A DNA stretch of 64,000 nt, taken from the NCBI GenBank assembly GCA_036172665.1, contig CM069870.1, forward strand, positions 28,928,001 to 28,992,000, in the 5' to 3' direction. The notes under the pieces are model-generated. The model saw only the letters and a program-made list of their open reading frames with translations, had not been told where the DNA came from and made no database searches. The stretch comes from Prosopocoilus inquinatus (taxonomy: Eukaryota > Arthropoda > Insecta > Coleoptera > Lucanidae). Position numbers and translations under genes: made by a program. This document shows, piece by piece, positions 55,300-64,000 of this stretch. How positions within the stretch are numbered: position 1 is the stretch's first letter; each line of letters begins with the position of its first letter.

Positions 55300-57368
55300 T
55301 CACATTCACCTGTGGATTTAGCCCCCCCCCTCCCTTCCATGGATGCTAATGCATACCTTGCCTCCCGAGCCTACGTTCTCAGAATCATTTGATGCCATCA
55401 ACTAGGCAAGTATCAGGACCACTCCATTTCAGTCCAGTGAACACCATGTCATATTAGACTGTTCTGGATAGCTCAATGTTACCACCAGGTCGAAAATACC
55501 CAACTTAATTCCTATTCACAAAGAATGCATAATACGGCTAATTGTCTTGCCGATATAGTTCTTCATCAATGTCTGTCATTGCGGAAAGACGCGCGATACT
55601 GCATGCTGGTGTACGATACCATCCTCCGACCAATGCCTGGGTCACCATCAACCGGACGATATTCTGGTACCCATGTAACAGCGTGGTATTCATCCCGTAT
55701 TACCAAAAAAAAAAACAATATGAACGTCACCTCCTAAGATCGATAGACTGCAGGCACTCTCTATTTCCCGCTCGATAACACATACATACTGTGCGCTCAA
55801 CACATAACGTCAGGCCTAGTCGCGGCGTTACTTTTACCTACAGTTCTCACTTTGCATTTATTCGAAGATTGCCGTTTCTATTCTACTAGTATCTTACCTT
55901 TCCATGGCCAATTTTATCGTCGAAACATAAACAAACGACCCCTAATATATATCTGCAGATATTTATTACACATTTTATGTTTCATCGTATTTTCTGGAGA
56001 GTACTCCTCCTGCCTATAGTACCGACATCGAGCCATATCCTATAGTTAGCGCCTGCGTCACTTCATAGTCTATCTCTCCCTCTTTCCTCGTATGTCACCT
56101 TTTGACGTTCTTGATAAAAACCTTTGTATCCAGGCCTCTTATAGTACTTTCTTTGCCATGACTTTATCTAGTGTCCTTCTGCACACAGTTTGACGCTTTC
56201 TTCGATCTGCAATTTAATGGCAGGAATTCCGGCTGTAACCCAGCGTCGGCTCGTGCATAATATATTTGGGTAGGCGGCAGACACACTCCCAGAGCGCTTG
56301 CTCTGTCTAACACACATGAACAGAAAACAAACAATACAAGACGCACAACGGTCGCCTACCCAAATATATTACGCAGAACCGTCGCTGCTGTAATCAGGGC
56401 GGCTTCCGTGAAGATAGTCCTGTACACGCACGCCACCCTGATGCCGGCCAGCCTGTTAACCTTTTCCAGCATAAGCACGTGATATTTATATATCATGATG
56501 TTTGCCCAGATCGGAGCAGCATACAAGATTACCGTGGCAAGCAGCTACCTCTTCTTCGGACTGGATCCACCTACGTTTGGCTAAAGTCTGGCTAGGACCG
56601 TGTACGCTTTTTGAGTCATGTTTGCAGTTTCTCCGACATGGGTGGTCATTCTCATGTTTCGACTTAAATGTACCCTAAGGTATATTAAGTGTTTTCTTGT
56701 TACCACTTCTACATCTCCGATCTTGACCACCATACGGGTCAAGTTTCTTTTGCCCGCGAGGATAATGACCTCAGTCTTCTGTCTAGCCAAATCCAATTTC
56801 AAAGCTTCCAGGTTCTTCTAATTCTTTCTATTGCAAACGCAGCCCTTTCTTCCACCATTGCAATGCTTTTGGCATTAGTATCTATGACCAGGTCATCCGC
56901 GTAGGCGACGAGTGTGATCCCCACCCCCAACTCCGTTTCCAATAATTAGTTGTACAAAATGTTATAAAAATTGGTCCTAAAACAGATCCCTGTTAGACAT
57001 CGCACGTATGTTCCTTTTTGTACGTCGTCTGGAGCTTCAATAGCTCTGTCAATCTAATAAGAAGCGATGATCCTCCTCGTTTTGCAGTTTATCTTGTATC
57101 TATGAAGGGCAGGGGAATCTCCCTCCAGGAGGCTGTATCTTTAAGATCCAGAGTTATCATTACACAATAGAATCGGTTCTTGTCTGAACTTGTTCTTGTT
57201 CGAACGCATTCAGAGTAGACTCTTCAGGTCTAAAACCATGCTGGCTGTCGGTTAAGATCTTTCTGCTCTCCAGCTCGTTCTTGAGTCTACCTCTGATGAG
57301 TCTAGCAACAGGCTAGCCGTTTTCCGCTTTGTTCGAGAAGTACCCTGTATCCCATAATTTGTTATACA
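55300..57368 (-). pseudogene. R1-like non-LTR retrotransposon RT, downstream part
   Basis: The minus strand reads ARLIRGRLKNELESRKILTD then QHGFRPEESTLNAFEQ near 57310-57200, a TLDLKDTASWREI motif near 57150-57110, QGSVLGPIF near 56990-56965, the intact catalytic VAYADDLVIDTNAKS near 56915-56870, and a thumb with LDLARQKTEVIILAGKR and KHLIYL near 56800-56690. These are R1/LOA-type RT motifs. Stops and frame changes break it. Below about 56550 only scattered coding-like sequence remains. The element continues on the other side of the mariner, at 58666. Confidence 0.78.
56258..56373. repeat. Local inverted repeat
   Basis: TAATATATTTGGGTAGGCG near 56258 is mirrored by CGCCTACCCAAATATATTA near 56353-56371, around a loop of about 75 bp. 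Confidence 0.75.
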
Positions 57369-57370
57369 TA

Positions 57371-58663
57371 CGTGGGCTGCAGGAAAAGTTTTTGGAAACG
57401 GTATGAAAAAACGCATATGAAATTTGGTAAACGGTATCGTTGTTTTTGGAAGTATTCGCCTTTGATGCCAATACACTTTTGCATACGCTCGAACCAATTT
57501 CTAAAGCACGTTTTCCACTCTAAAGATGGTACCTCAGAAACCAGTGTCCGGAATGTTTCAATCGCTGCTTCAGCCGACGAAAATCGCTCACCACACATTT
57601 TATTTTTGATATTTGGGAACAAAAAGAAATCATTAGGTGATAAATCAGGTGAATATGGACAATGAGTCATTAATTCAACATTTTTGTTGGACAAAAAAAT
57701 CAACTGTTTAACGGGCTGAGTGAGAACTGGCGTTGTCATGATGGAGAATAATTTGTCGATTTCGATTGTTTCTTCTTATTTGATCGATGACTTCCGGCAA
57801 ACAAATTGTAGCATACCAATCAGCATTCACGGTTTCTCGATCCTCTAAAGCCACGGTTGCTACATGTCCAGTTAAACCAAAGAAACAAGCAATCATTTGC
57901 TTCGCAGCACTGCGTGAACGGACAACTTTTGTTGGTTTTGGTTCATCCTGAAATACCCAAACTGTAGATTGTTGTTTACTTTCTGACTCATACGAATAGA
58001 TCCACGTTTCGTCACTAGTAACAATGTTATAAACTAAATTTGAACGACCTCCATTGAATTTCTTGAGCATTTCTTAGCACCATTTGACATGACTTTGCTT
58101 TTGCGCTTCTGTTAAATTGTGTGGGATCCAACGACTGCAAAGCTTTCGTACGTTCAAATGATCATGCAAAATCTGGTGTACTGCTTTCATGTCAATGCGT
58201 AAGGATGCTTGAATCTCACGGTATGTCACATGTCGATCTCGCTCAAGCATTTCACGCACAGCATCTACATTAGTGGCAACAAGTGATGTTGACGGACAAC
58301 CGTCACGAAATTCGTCACTGAGAGAGGTACGTCCACGCTAGAATTCGGCAAACCAATTATAAACACTGCTCTTTGATGGTGCTTCATCTCCAAAAGCCAA
58401 ATGAAGCCGATTGAGGCACTGTTTCGGCGTTAGACCACATTTGAAATCGTAAAAAATCATGGCACGAAAATTTTCACGTCAGATTTCCATGTTTACATAA
58501 AATTACTTTTTCTCAAATGTTGTATAAACAAAACTAGTTCACTTGGATAGGAACTGTCAATAGAATTATAGGCGAAAAACATCAAACTTTTCAAATATTA
58601 TAGTTGATAAACGCTAACAATTCTAGACATATTAGATTCCAGAAAATTTTCCAGCAGCCCACG
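57371..58663 (-). mobile_element. mariner transposon (mellifera-like), 1293 bp
   Basis: TA flanks both ends (57369-57370, 58664-58665). The inverted termini begin CGTGGGCTGC and continue GGAAAA, about 28 bp with a few mismatches. The length of about 1.3 kb is standard for mariner. It sits inside the R1-like remnant. Confidence 0.93.
57438..58490 (-). pseudogene. mariner transposase, inactivated
   Basis: The protein is readable from ATG at 58490: MEI, stop, RENFRAMIFYDF, the helix-turn-helix region DRHVTYREIQASL, the linker WIPHNLTEAQK, then the D,D34D catalytic triad in TSDETW, HHDNASSH and SPDLSPND, spaced as in mariner. The C-terminus ends near GEYFQKQ at about 57440 but the frame reads on into the terminal repeat. 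Stops occur at 58479-58481, about 58338-58340, 58074-58076 and 57708-57710, and one extra T in a T-run near 57697 shifts the frame. Motif wording fits the mellifera-type subfamily. It would make TA-targeting cut-and-paste transposase but is dead. Confidence 0.92.
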
Positions 58664-58665
58664 TA

Positions 58666-58965
58666 TCAAGGTAGACAGCTCATTTTGCCGCAATAGTCGC
58701 CTTGACTACTTAAGCGTAAGGATACGGTCGGGTCTGGAACCCTTGGCATTTCTTATCTAGCTGGCAACCCTCTGGGTTTTTCTATCCATCACCCATTTGC
58801 TCAACTTGTTTTTCGGGAAGAGTTTCGTGATCTGTTTTCTTGTTCCTCCGGGCTTAATTACGTAATTCTTCTGAAATGCAATTTGTTTAAGACAACCTTA
58901 TAAGCTTTCCGCAGATATCCTCCTGAAGTTTGGCTCTAAGATCGTCCCAGCATCTGGTTTTCTGC
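58666..58965 (-). pseudogene. R1-like retrotransposon, part upstream of the mariner
   Basis: TRCWDDLRAKLQEDICGK near 58965-58905 and a following LFPKNKLSKWVMDRKTQRV-like stretch are typical of the region between endonuclease and RT in R1-clade ORF2. Frame changes are present. It continues at 57368 after the mariner. Confidence 0.65.
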
Positions 58966-60420
58966 TTTTTTCAAATGGTACAATAATAATATCTTTTTTC
59001 TATGCAAACGGTAAACTTTTTATATTTGAAACTTGTTAGAAATTGTTTATAATAGATTCACAATAATATGTAATATGGAAGTATTAATGCATCAAATTCA
59101 AATTTACGACTACGTATGTCTCTTTTCAACTATAAACATTTGTTTGTCTAATTATTTTTTGGGTATAAATTCAAATAAGTATTTTCCATAACTGCGACTA
59201 AATTGTACTCTTCGCTCAACTGAATATTTGTGTATTCATGAGAGCCGATGTTCGAACAATTCTGCTTGCAATACGATTTTTCACCGGAAAAAGCTATACC
59301 TACCTTTTAATGTAATGTTTTATATAATAATATCACAATGTAAAACAAGCTTAATACGTGAAATAATTGCCATTTTATCAAAAAAATAAACATAACAATT
59401 AAAGTCTTACATATTTTTTCGACTAAACGTTCTTTATGGCGAATTTATGCGTCGTTTGCTATATTGAATATTTGTTTTTTTTTTTTTTGAAACAGTACTA
59501 TTTAGAAATTGACTTCATTAGTTCACTCTTCAAGTACTTAATTCAATCTTAACAATGACTAATGATTATATTAAGTGTACCCTGACAGTGGCCAAGTTCA
59601 CGAGCCAACCTTTGGCAATCTATTTTTAAACGTGCTGGAAAACGAAGTGTTTGACGATTGTTTTTGCAAACCTGTCGCTATATTTGTAAGCACAAAAATT
59701 TTAAATTGCGTCCTTTGAATTCATATAAATTTATCGAGGCAGATAATATAAGGCGATTTCTATTTCCTCACAATGAATATAACTAGAAACAATTTAGGTA
59801 TCCCTAAAATCAGACTTACGTTGAAACACTTAAGTCCTAAGTAGTGGAACAAAAATTGCATTTTTTTTAACATTTCTCACGCCTTCCTATCCTCGTTTAT
59901 TATTATTTGCATTATTTTTATTTTGTTTGGAGTGGGCAGCTTTATTAAAAATAAAAATAGTATCAAAACCAACAAACTGAATAGGAGTGAGTTTAAAAAA
60001 GTTTGAAGAATTGGTTTTCAAACACAGAAAAGTGCACTTAATATTGTAATACTCTGGAAACAAAATACTATTTGTTCAAATTTTTATTTGTCAAATATTA
60101 CCTAAGCTTTGAAAAATAGTCTTTCAATACCTACAAATGAGCATCTGAAAATCATTTGCCCAGGCAATTATTTGTCTAGTCAAAATCTATTTGCCTAAAA
60201 TAACCATTCGCCTGCGACATATATAAACTTATTTAATATATTATATTCTAGGAAAATATAAATTTTCTATAATACCCAATAAATAAAATTCCTTTCGAAA
60301 TTGTTTTATTAATAAGACACATTTATAACAATGAAAAAGCTAATATATCTTAGAAGTTAAACACTCACATAAAGTCACAAAAGCTGATCATTTTCAGCCA
60401 ACAAAACTGGTTGAAATTCG
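58966..60420. other. No recognisable gene
   Basis: AT-rich sequence with poly-T runs (for example near 59467). I see no convincing exon or repeat. Confidence 0.45.
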
Positions 60421-60535
60421 TCATTCGTAGATAACAATAAATAAATGCCATTGGACAATTTGGGCATAGTAGATAGTCACTCGTAGGCAACAATAAATAA
60501 ATGCCTCTGGACAATTTGGACATAGTAGAGTCTTA
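60421..60535. repeat. ~60-bp tandem duplication
   Basis: Two units share AACAATAAATAAATGCC, then TGGACAATTTGG and CATAGTAGA, with several differences. It lies just 3' of the candidate exon ending at 60563. Confidence 0.75.
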
Positions 60536-60562
60536 GTATTAACATAACAAATTTCACAACAC

Positions 60563-60652
60563 TTAACCCTTGAAATATTGACCCACGACAACATTTCGTT
60601 GTTCCAATTTGATAAGATGTGACAGCCAAAAAGCACACACAGCCGTAAACAT
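60563..60652 (-). CDS. Candidate last exon of a third, divergent tetraspanin
   Basis: Acceptor TTTCCAG, then 29 codons (MFTAVCAFWLSHLIKLEQ...) and TAA at 60565-60563. Aligned without gaps to exon 5 of A (ITGAIFAICLAQSIQSQ), the hydrophobic pattern, A/L/I positions and phase-0 border agree. The sequence identity is too low for certainty. It could be an unrelated short gene. Confidence 0.3.
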   Translation of the reverse strand: MFTAVCAFWLSHLIKLEQRNVVVGQYFKG

Positions 60653-60888
60653 CTGGAAAAAAATAATTACATGAAATGAAATAAAATATACCCTATTGCT
60701 TTAGATCCGTATGATACGGTGATAATTTTTGTAAAAAAAAAAGTGTCAAAGTGAAAATTAACATCGTCTCATACGAACTAAATTAAATTAGTTTTTTGTT
60801 GTTTTAAACATTTTATTTTAAAATCTAATGAAAAAAATTCTAACGGTGTTCATCTTAACATCAAAAGGGTTTATAAATGTTACATTAC

Positions 60889-60957
60889 CTTCCAAACTGC
60901 TTCCAACGCAATCAATAATTTAACCATTTTTAATTTGTAATCGTCTTCAATGGTAAA
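60889..60957 (-). CDS. Candidate penultimate exon of the same gene
   Basis: Acceptor TTTTCAG and donor AAG|GTAATG bound 23 phase-0 codons ending KMVKLLIALEAVWK, which resembles the end of TM4 before the last intron of A and B. It lacks the CCG loop of exon 4, so the gene would be truncated, differently split or not a tetraspanin. Earlier exons were not found up to 64000. Confidence 0.28.
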
Positions 60958-61082
60958 CTGAAAAAAGAAAATGGAACTTGTAGAATACAATAAAACATAC
61001 ATACTTATGATGGTATAATATTAATGAATAGTTTCTTTTTTCGATATGTTTAATAATGAGGTCGTAAAAAAGTCGGAAAAGC

Positions 61083-61307
61083 TTGTACTTAATTTAGGTG
61101 ACTTAAATATGAAATTAGGTTTTTACTTTCTCGTAGTAGGTACTTAGAAAGGTCTAATACAGTTAAATGAAACATTAAAATTAAAATTGTCGAATTTTGT
61201 ACAAAATGATGAAGACGACTACTTAAATTTATTGGAACTTTCTAAGTACGTACTGTGAGAAAATAAAAACCTAATTTCACATTTACGTCACCTACATTAT
61301 GTACAGG
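61083..61307. mobile_element. ~225-bp MITE
   Basis: Imperfect arms of about 70 bp: TAGGTGACTTAAATATGAAATTAGG near 61095 against CCTAATTTCACATTTACGTCACCTA near 61271-61295, and GTACTTAGAAAG against CTTTCTAAGTAC further in. Confidence 0.7.
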
Positions 61308-61918
61308 CATTTTTTTCTAGATTTTTACGACTTAAAAGTCCGGTCTATACTAATAACAAAGTCTGTATGTACCGCTGAAAAAATAAATAATAATAGACTG
61401 GGCAATAAACAATAATCTTCTTACATTGATATAAAATTATGTCCTAATATTAAAGCTAAGGATGAAATAAAAAATAAAATTATATGATAAAGTGGCTGGA
61501 TAATAATAGTAATAAATATAAATTCAGGAAAATACAATAAGCAATGCAACCATATCTCCTCTAATAGGAAGTCTGTCCTAACTTTATGATAAAGAGACTT
61601 TGCTGAAACTGATATATGGATAATCGTTTATTTCAGGTGTTGGAAGATACTTTGTTTTATAAATCATTTATATCGGTTCAGAACTAAAGTCAATGGCGTT
61701 GACCGCTATTGGCCGAAAGCGATTAAAATTATTCAGAATCAAGTTCTTACAAGGTTCTTCCATTGGAATTTTATTTTAACAATAATGAAAAAATGAAATA
61801 AGTATTACTTACAGACGTATTTTGCGAAAGAAAAGAAAACGGAATTTTGAAGTTGCACAAATTAAAATTAAAACGGTAAGTTCCAATATACACCATGTCC
61901 ACGGATTGGGTTTACAAA

Positions 61919-62071
61919 TGGATCATAATTTTCATTTTGGACTCAAAGGAGGTTGCTTTTTGAAATGTCTCTGATAAATTTATTTCTTCCAAATTCGTAT
62001 TTGAATGACCCTAGTAAATACGCTCCTAACGGATCAGACACTTATTCTGAATCACGCTGTACTGTTTCTTT
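61919..62071. repeat. Truncated relative of the 40635-41104 MITE
   Basis: Matches the right part of that element (CAAAGGAGGTTG, AATGTCTCTGATA, GACACTTATTCTGAATC) and ends GCTGTAC. The left end is missing. Confidence 0.7.
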
Positions 62072-62557
62072 TTTTATTTTTTAAGCAACTCGTTATATTT
62101 GCATTGCGTTTGCTTATAAAGCGTCTCTGCCTCAGGGAAATTACTTTTTAACACGAATAATGCAAAGATCTGTTTTACAGTGGTTAATTATTTCTGAAGA
62201 AATATGTTTCCTTGTGATATTTTCTGTGAAGATTTTCTTACGTAGAGGAAAGTGTACGTCAAAATGGTATTTATATAAAATACAAATTGAGATGATTTTA
62301 AAAAATTTTCGGTGTGCCGGAAACTAAAAAACAAATAATTCAAAACATTTATTAAGGCCGCTGTTAGTAGAAAATGATGAACGTTTATGTTAAGGGTAAT
62401 GCTACTATTTTGCCATAGCATCTCGCTTGCCTTTACAATGAAGAAACGTCGATATAAACATTTATTTTAAGCCTTTCATGAGGACAAAAAAAATTTAACT
62501 GAAATATCTGCATGTTTGATATTGTAAAAAGATACGTTTTAATTCATGACCAGGGAA

Positions 62558-62673
62558 CAGAATTATATATTTTGTACGGTTGAATATAAACGAGGCGGCA
62601 AATACATAACGTTGCAGCAGCTCATTATCGCCTCGTTCGAAATAAACCGAACAAAATATATAATTCCGTTCTG
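62558..62673. repeat. Hairpin repeat, ~45-bp arms
   Basis: GAATTATATATTTTGTACGGTT near 62560 is mirrored by GAACAAAATATATAATTC near 62649-62666, and CGAGGCG near 62591 by CGCCTCG near 62630. Confidence 0.72.
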
Positions 62674-63621
62674 TATTCATGACACAAGAAATATCAGCTG
62701 ACGTGACGTGAGGTGCCAATAAAAACTGCAAATTTTGCAGTCCTTTGTAGAAAACCAAAACAGTTTTAAGAAATTTTTGGGGGTTTTAGGACAAGCAAAA
62801 ACTTTTATAAAGAATGGCTTTTTTAAAACTTAAAAATAAAAAAAAAACTTTTTCCTATTGTGAACCCAAACCGTGAACACAGTGTATATTCACTGAAATT
62901 TCATATTGTTTATAATTTAAAAATTTTGTTTGAAAGAGTAAATTAAAATAAAATCTTTGTATTCAGTTGCTTTTGCATAAATTCTATTTCTTAACGATAA
63001 TCACAACACCTGCGGGGGATTATTTTTATAGTGAATAATTTTCTAAGAATAATTAAATTTTAGACATTGCAAATGTTATTTGCCCGAAAATATTTCACAT
63101 TAAAATTTTGTGTACAACTGAAAATTAAAATACTTCTCCTATTTCCGGCTTTATCATCCGGTTCATTCTTTATGCGTCACAGAATGGCAGTCAACCAAAA
63201 AAATATTATTAACTCAGAAAACGTATAGAAACCGGGGACTTTCTAATTAAAAAGAAACTGGGGATTTTTGAGAGAAATACTGGAAGCTATTAATAGGTAG
63301 GTGGAATTTATAAAAACTAGCAAAGCTGACGTATTCCTAAATATGAAGTACAAAATACCCATTTGTTTACATCGGCGTAAATTAAGGACGCTAATTGCAC
63401 AATGAGGTCCTCCGAAATAAACACCCAACAGATGTGTAATCATTTAACTGAAAGTCACGAAAAAAAATTGTTTATTTTGAATTATATACTAAACTAACCA
63501 ACAACCAGTTTCAAATCAGCAACATAAGAAACTTTTCTCCTTTTTTTAATTATAAGGTATTATACAGGGTACCTAATCGCGAATTAATTTACACGGTGCT
63601 ATAATTTATATCAGTCTAGAG

Positions 63622-64000
63622 CAGGGGTGTCCAAACTTTTTGCCGCTAGGGCCAGATTGGAATTTAAATCTATTTGCGGCGGGCTACGTGAAAATCTGAA
63701 ATAAAATTCTTATTATGATTAAGGAAGCATTGAATTTTATTTTCTCCAGTTAATTACAGATACACCAATACTAAACAAACATGGCTAAATTACACACAAT
63801 TAGAAAATAACTTCATGCAGCTTTCAATGGGAATGATGAAACTATATTTTTTGCTGACGAATTTCTTTAAAGTTGGGATTAAAATCTGACACACCAATTA
63901 TAAGCAATGATTCCAAATGTTCATCCAATAAATTTGCCCTGCACCCTAAGTTTGTTCGCACATACATATAGGTAGTATCAAACAAAGAAATAAATGTACA
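63622..64000 (-). mobile_element. 3' end of a hAT element, cut by the window edge
   Basis: The terminus CAGGGGTGTCCAAACTTTTT at 63622 is a classic hAT-type end. The transposase C-terminus is encoded just inside it in the expected orientation, so the element runs rightwards beyond 64000. Confidence 0.75.
63842..64000 (-). pseudogene. hAT transposase, C-terminal fragment (partial)
   Basis: The open frame from the window edge reads FISLFDTTYMYVRTNLGC then ANLLDEHLESLLIIG and stops at 63844-63842. This matches the end of the hAT dimerisation region (usual wording ...TY-C-E--FS---K-R--L-DEHL). The CE--FS core seems altered or shortened between TTY and the DEHL motif, which suggests decay. Only 52 codons lie in the window, so whether the full gene is intact is unknown. 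Confidence 0.6.

Noticed and set aside
57372..57665. 97-codon plus-strand frame.
   Set aside because: It is antisense to the mariner transposase C-terminus.
61801..61900. Good donor (GTAAGTAAT, minus strand) suggesting an exon upstream of 60957.
   Set aside because: The sequence just upstream is the MITE relative at 61919-62071 and no acceptor or family motif is present.
62188..62421. Minus-strand hydrophobic frame with a possible GTAAGA donor, considered as an upstream exon of the candidate third tetraspanin.
   Set aside because: No acceptor or tetraspanin motif supports it, and phase compatibility with 60957 cannot be shown.
1..64000. CRISPR arrays, operons, bacterial promoters or ribosome binding sites.
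   Set aside because: The window is eukaryotic with spliced genes; the repeats seen are tandem, inverted or dispersed transposon sequence, not spaced direct repeats.

Overview
The window is eukaryotic and AT-rich, with long introns, GT-AG splice sites and many transposons. The families present (Tsp42E-type tetraspanins, mellifera-like mariner, piggyBac, hAT, Penelope-like, R1-like and jockey/CR1-like elements) point to an insect. A beetle is possible but the sequence does not prove it.

The only host genes I can support lie on the minus strand. They are two complete five-exon tetraspanins of the Tsp42E type. Tetraspanin A (exons between 12461 and 20616) encodes 217 residues and tetraspanin B (exons between 28383 and 48930) encodes 222. 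Every intron is phase 0 and sits at the same place in both, so they are tandem paralogues. Two further small exons at 60563-60957 could be the 3' end of a third, divergent member that continues past the right edge. Nearly all the rest is transposon sequence, much of it inside the tetraspanin introns.

Layout. 525-4120 is one copy of a long duplicated segment holding a dead jockey/CR1-like reverse transcriptase. The second copy is 22081-28230, enlarged by a palindromic MITE and two ~1.1 kb foldback elements. 4242-5272 is a Harbinger-type element with TTA target duplications. 8690-10330 is a decayed Penelope-like reverse transcriptase. 12461-20616 is tetraspanin A, with MITEs, a 657-bp hAT element and a 56-bp mini-insertion in its introns. 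28383-48930 is tetraspanin B. Its intron 4 holds nested inverted-repeat elements, its intron 3 a piggyBac element with a broken transposase, and its introns 3 and 1 each hold a composite element built from inverted ~310-bp units. 49203-50643 and 51407-52893 are two hAT-type elements with perfect 8-bp target duplications; the second splits one arm of an older palindrome. 55300-58965 is an R1-like retrotransposon remnant split by a 1.29-kb mariner. The right edge (63622-64000) is the 3' end of another hAT element with the C-terminus of its transposase.

The most unusual signal is the ~310-bp unit family (36252-37143, 42107-42862, 17541-17596). Its insertions are flanked by exact 11-12 bp duplications of pseudo-palindromic targets, and the composite elements are arranged as inverted and tandem units. 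I cannot assign it confidently to a known superfamily.
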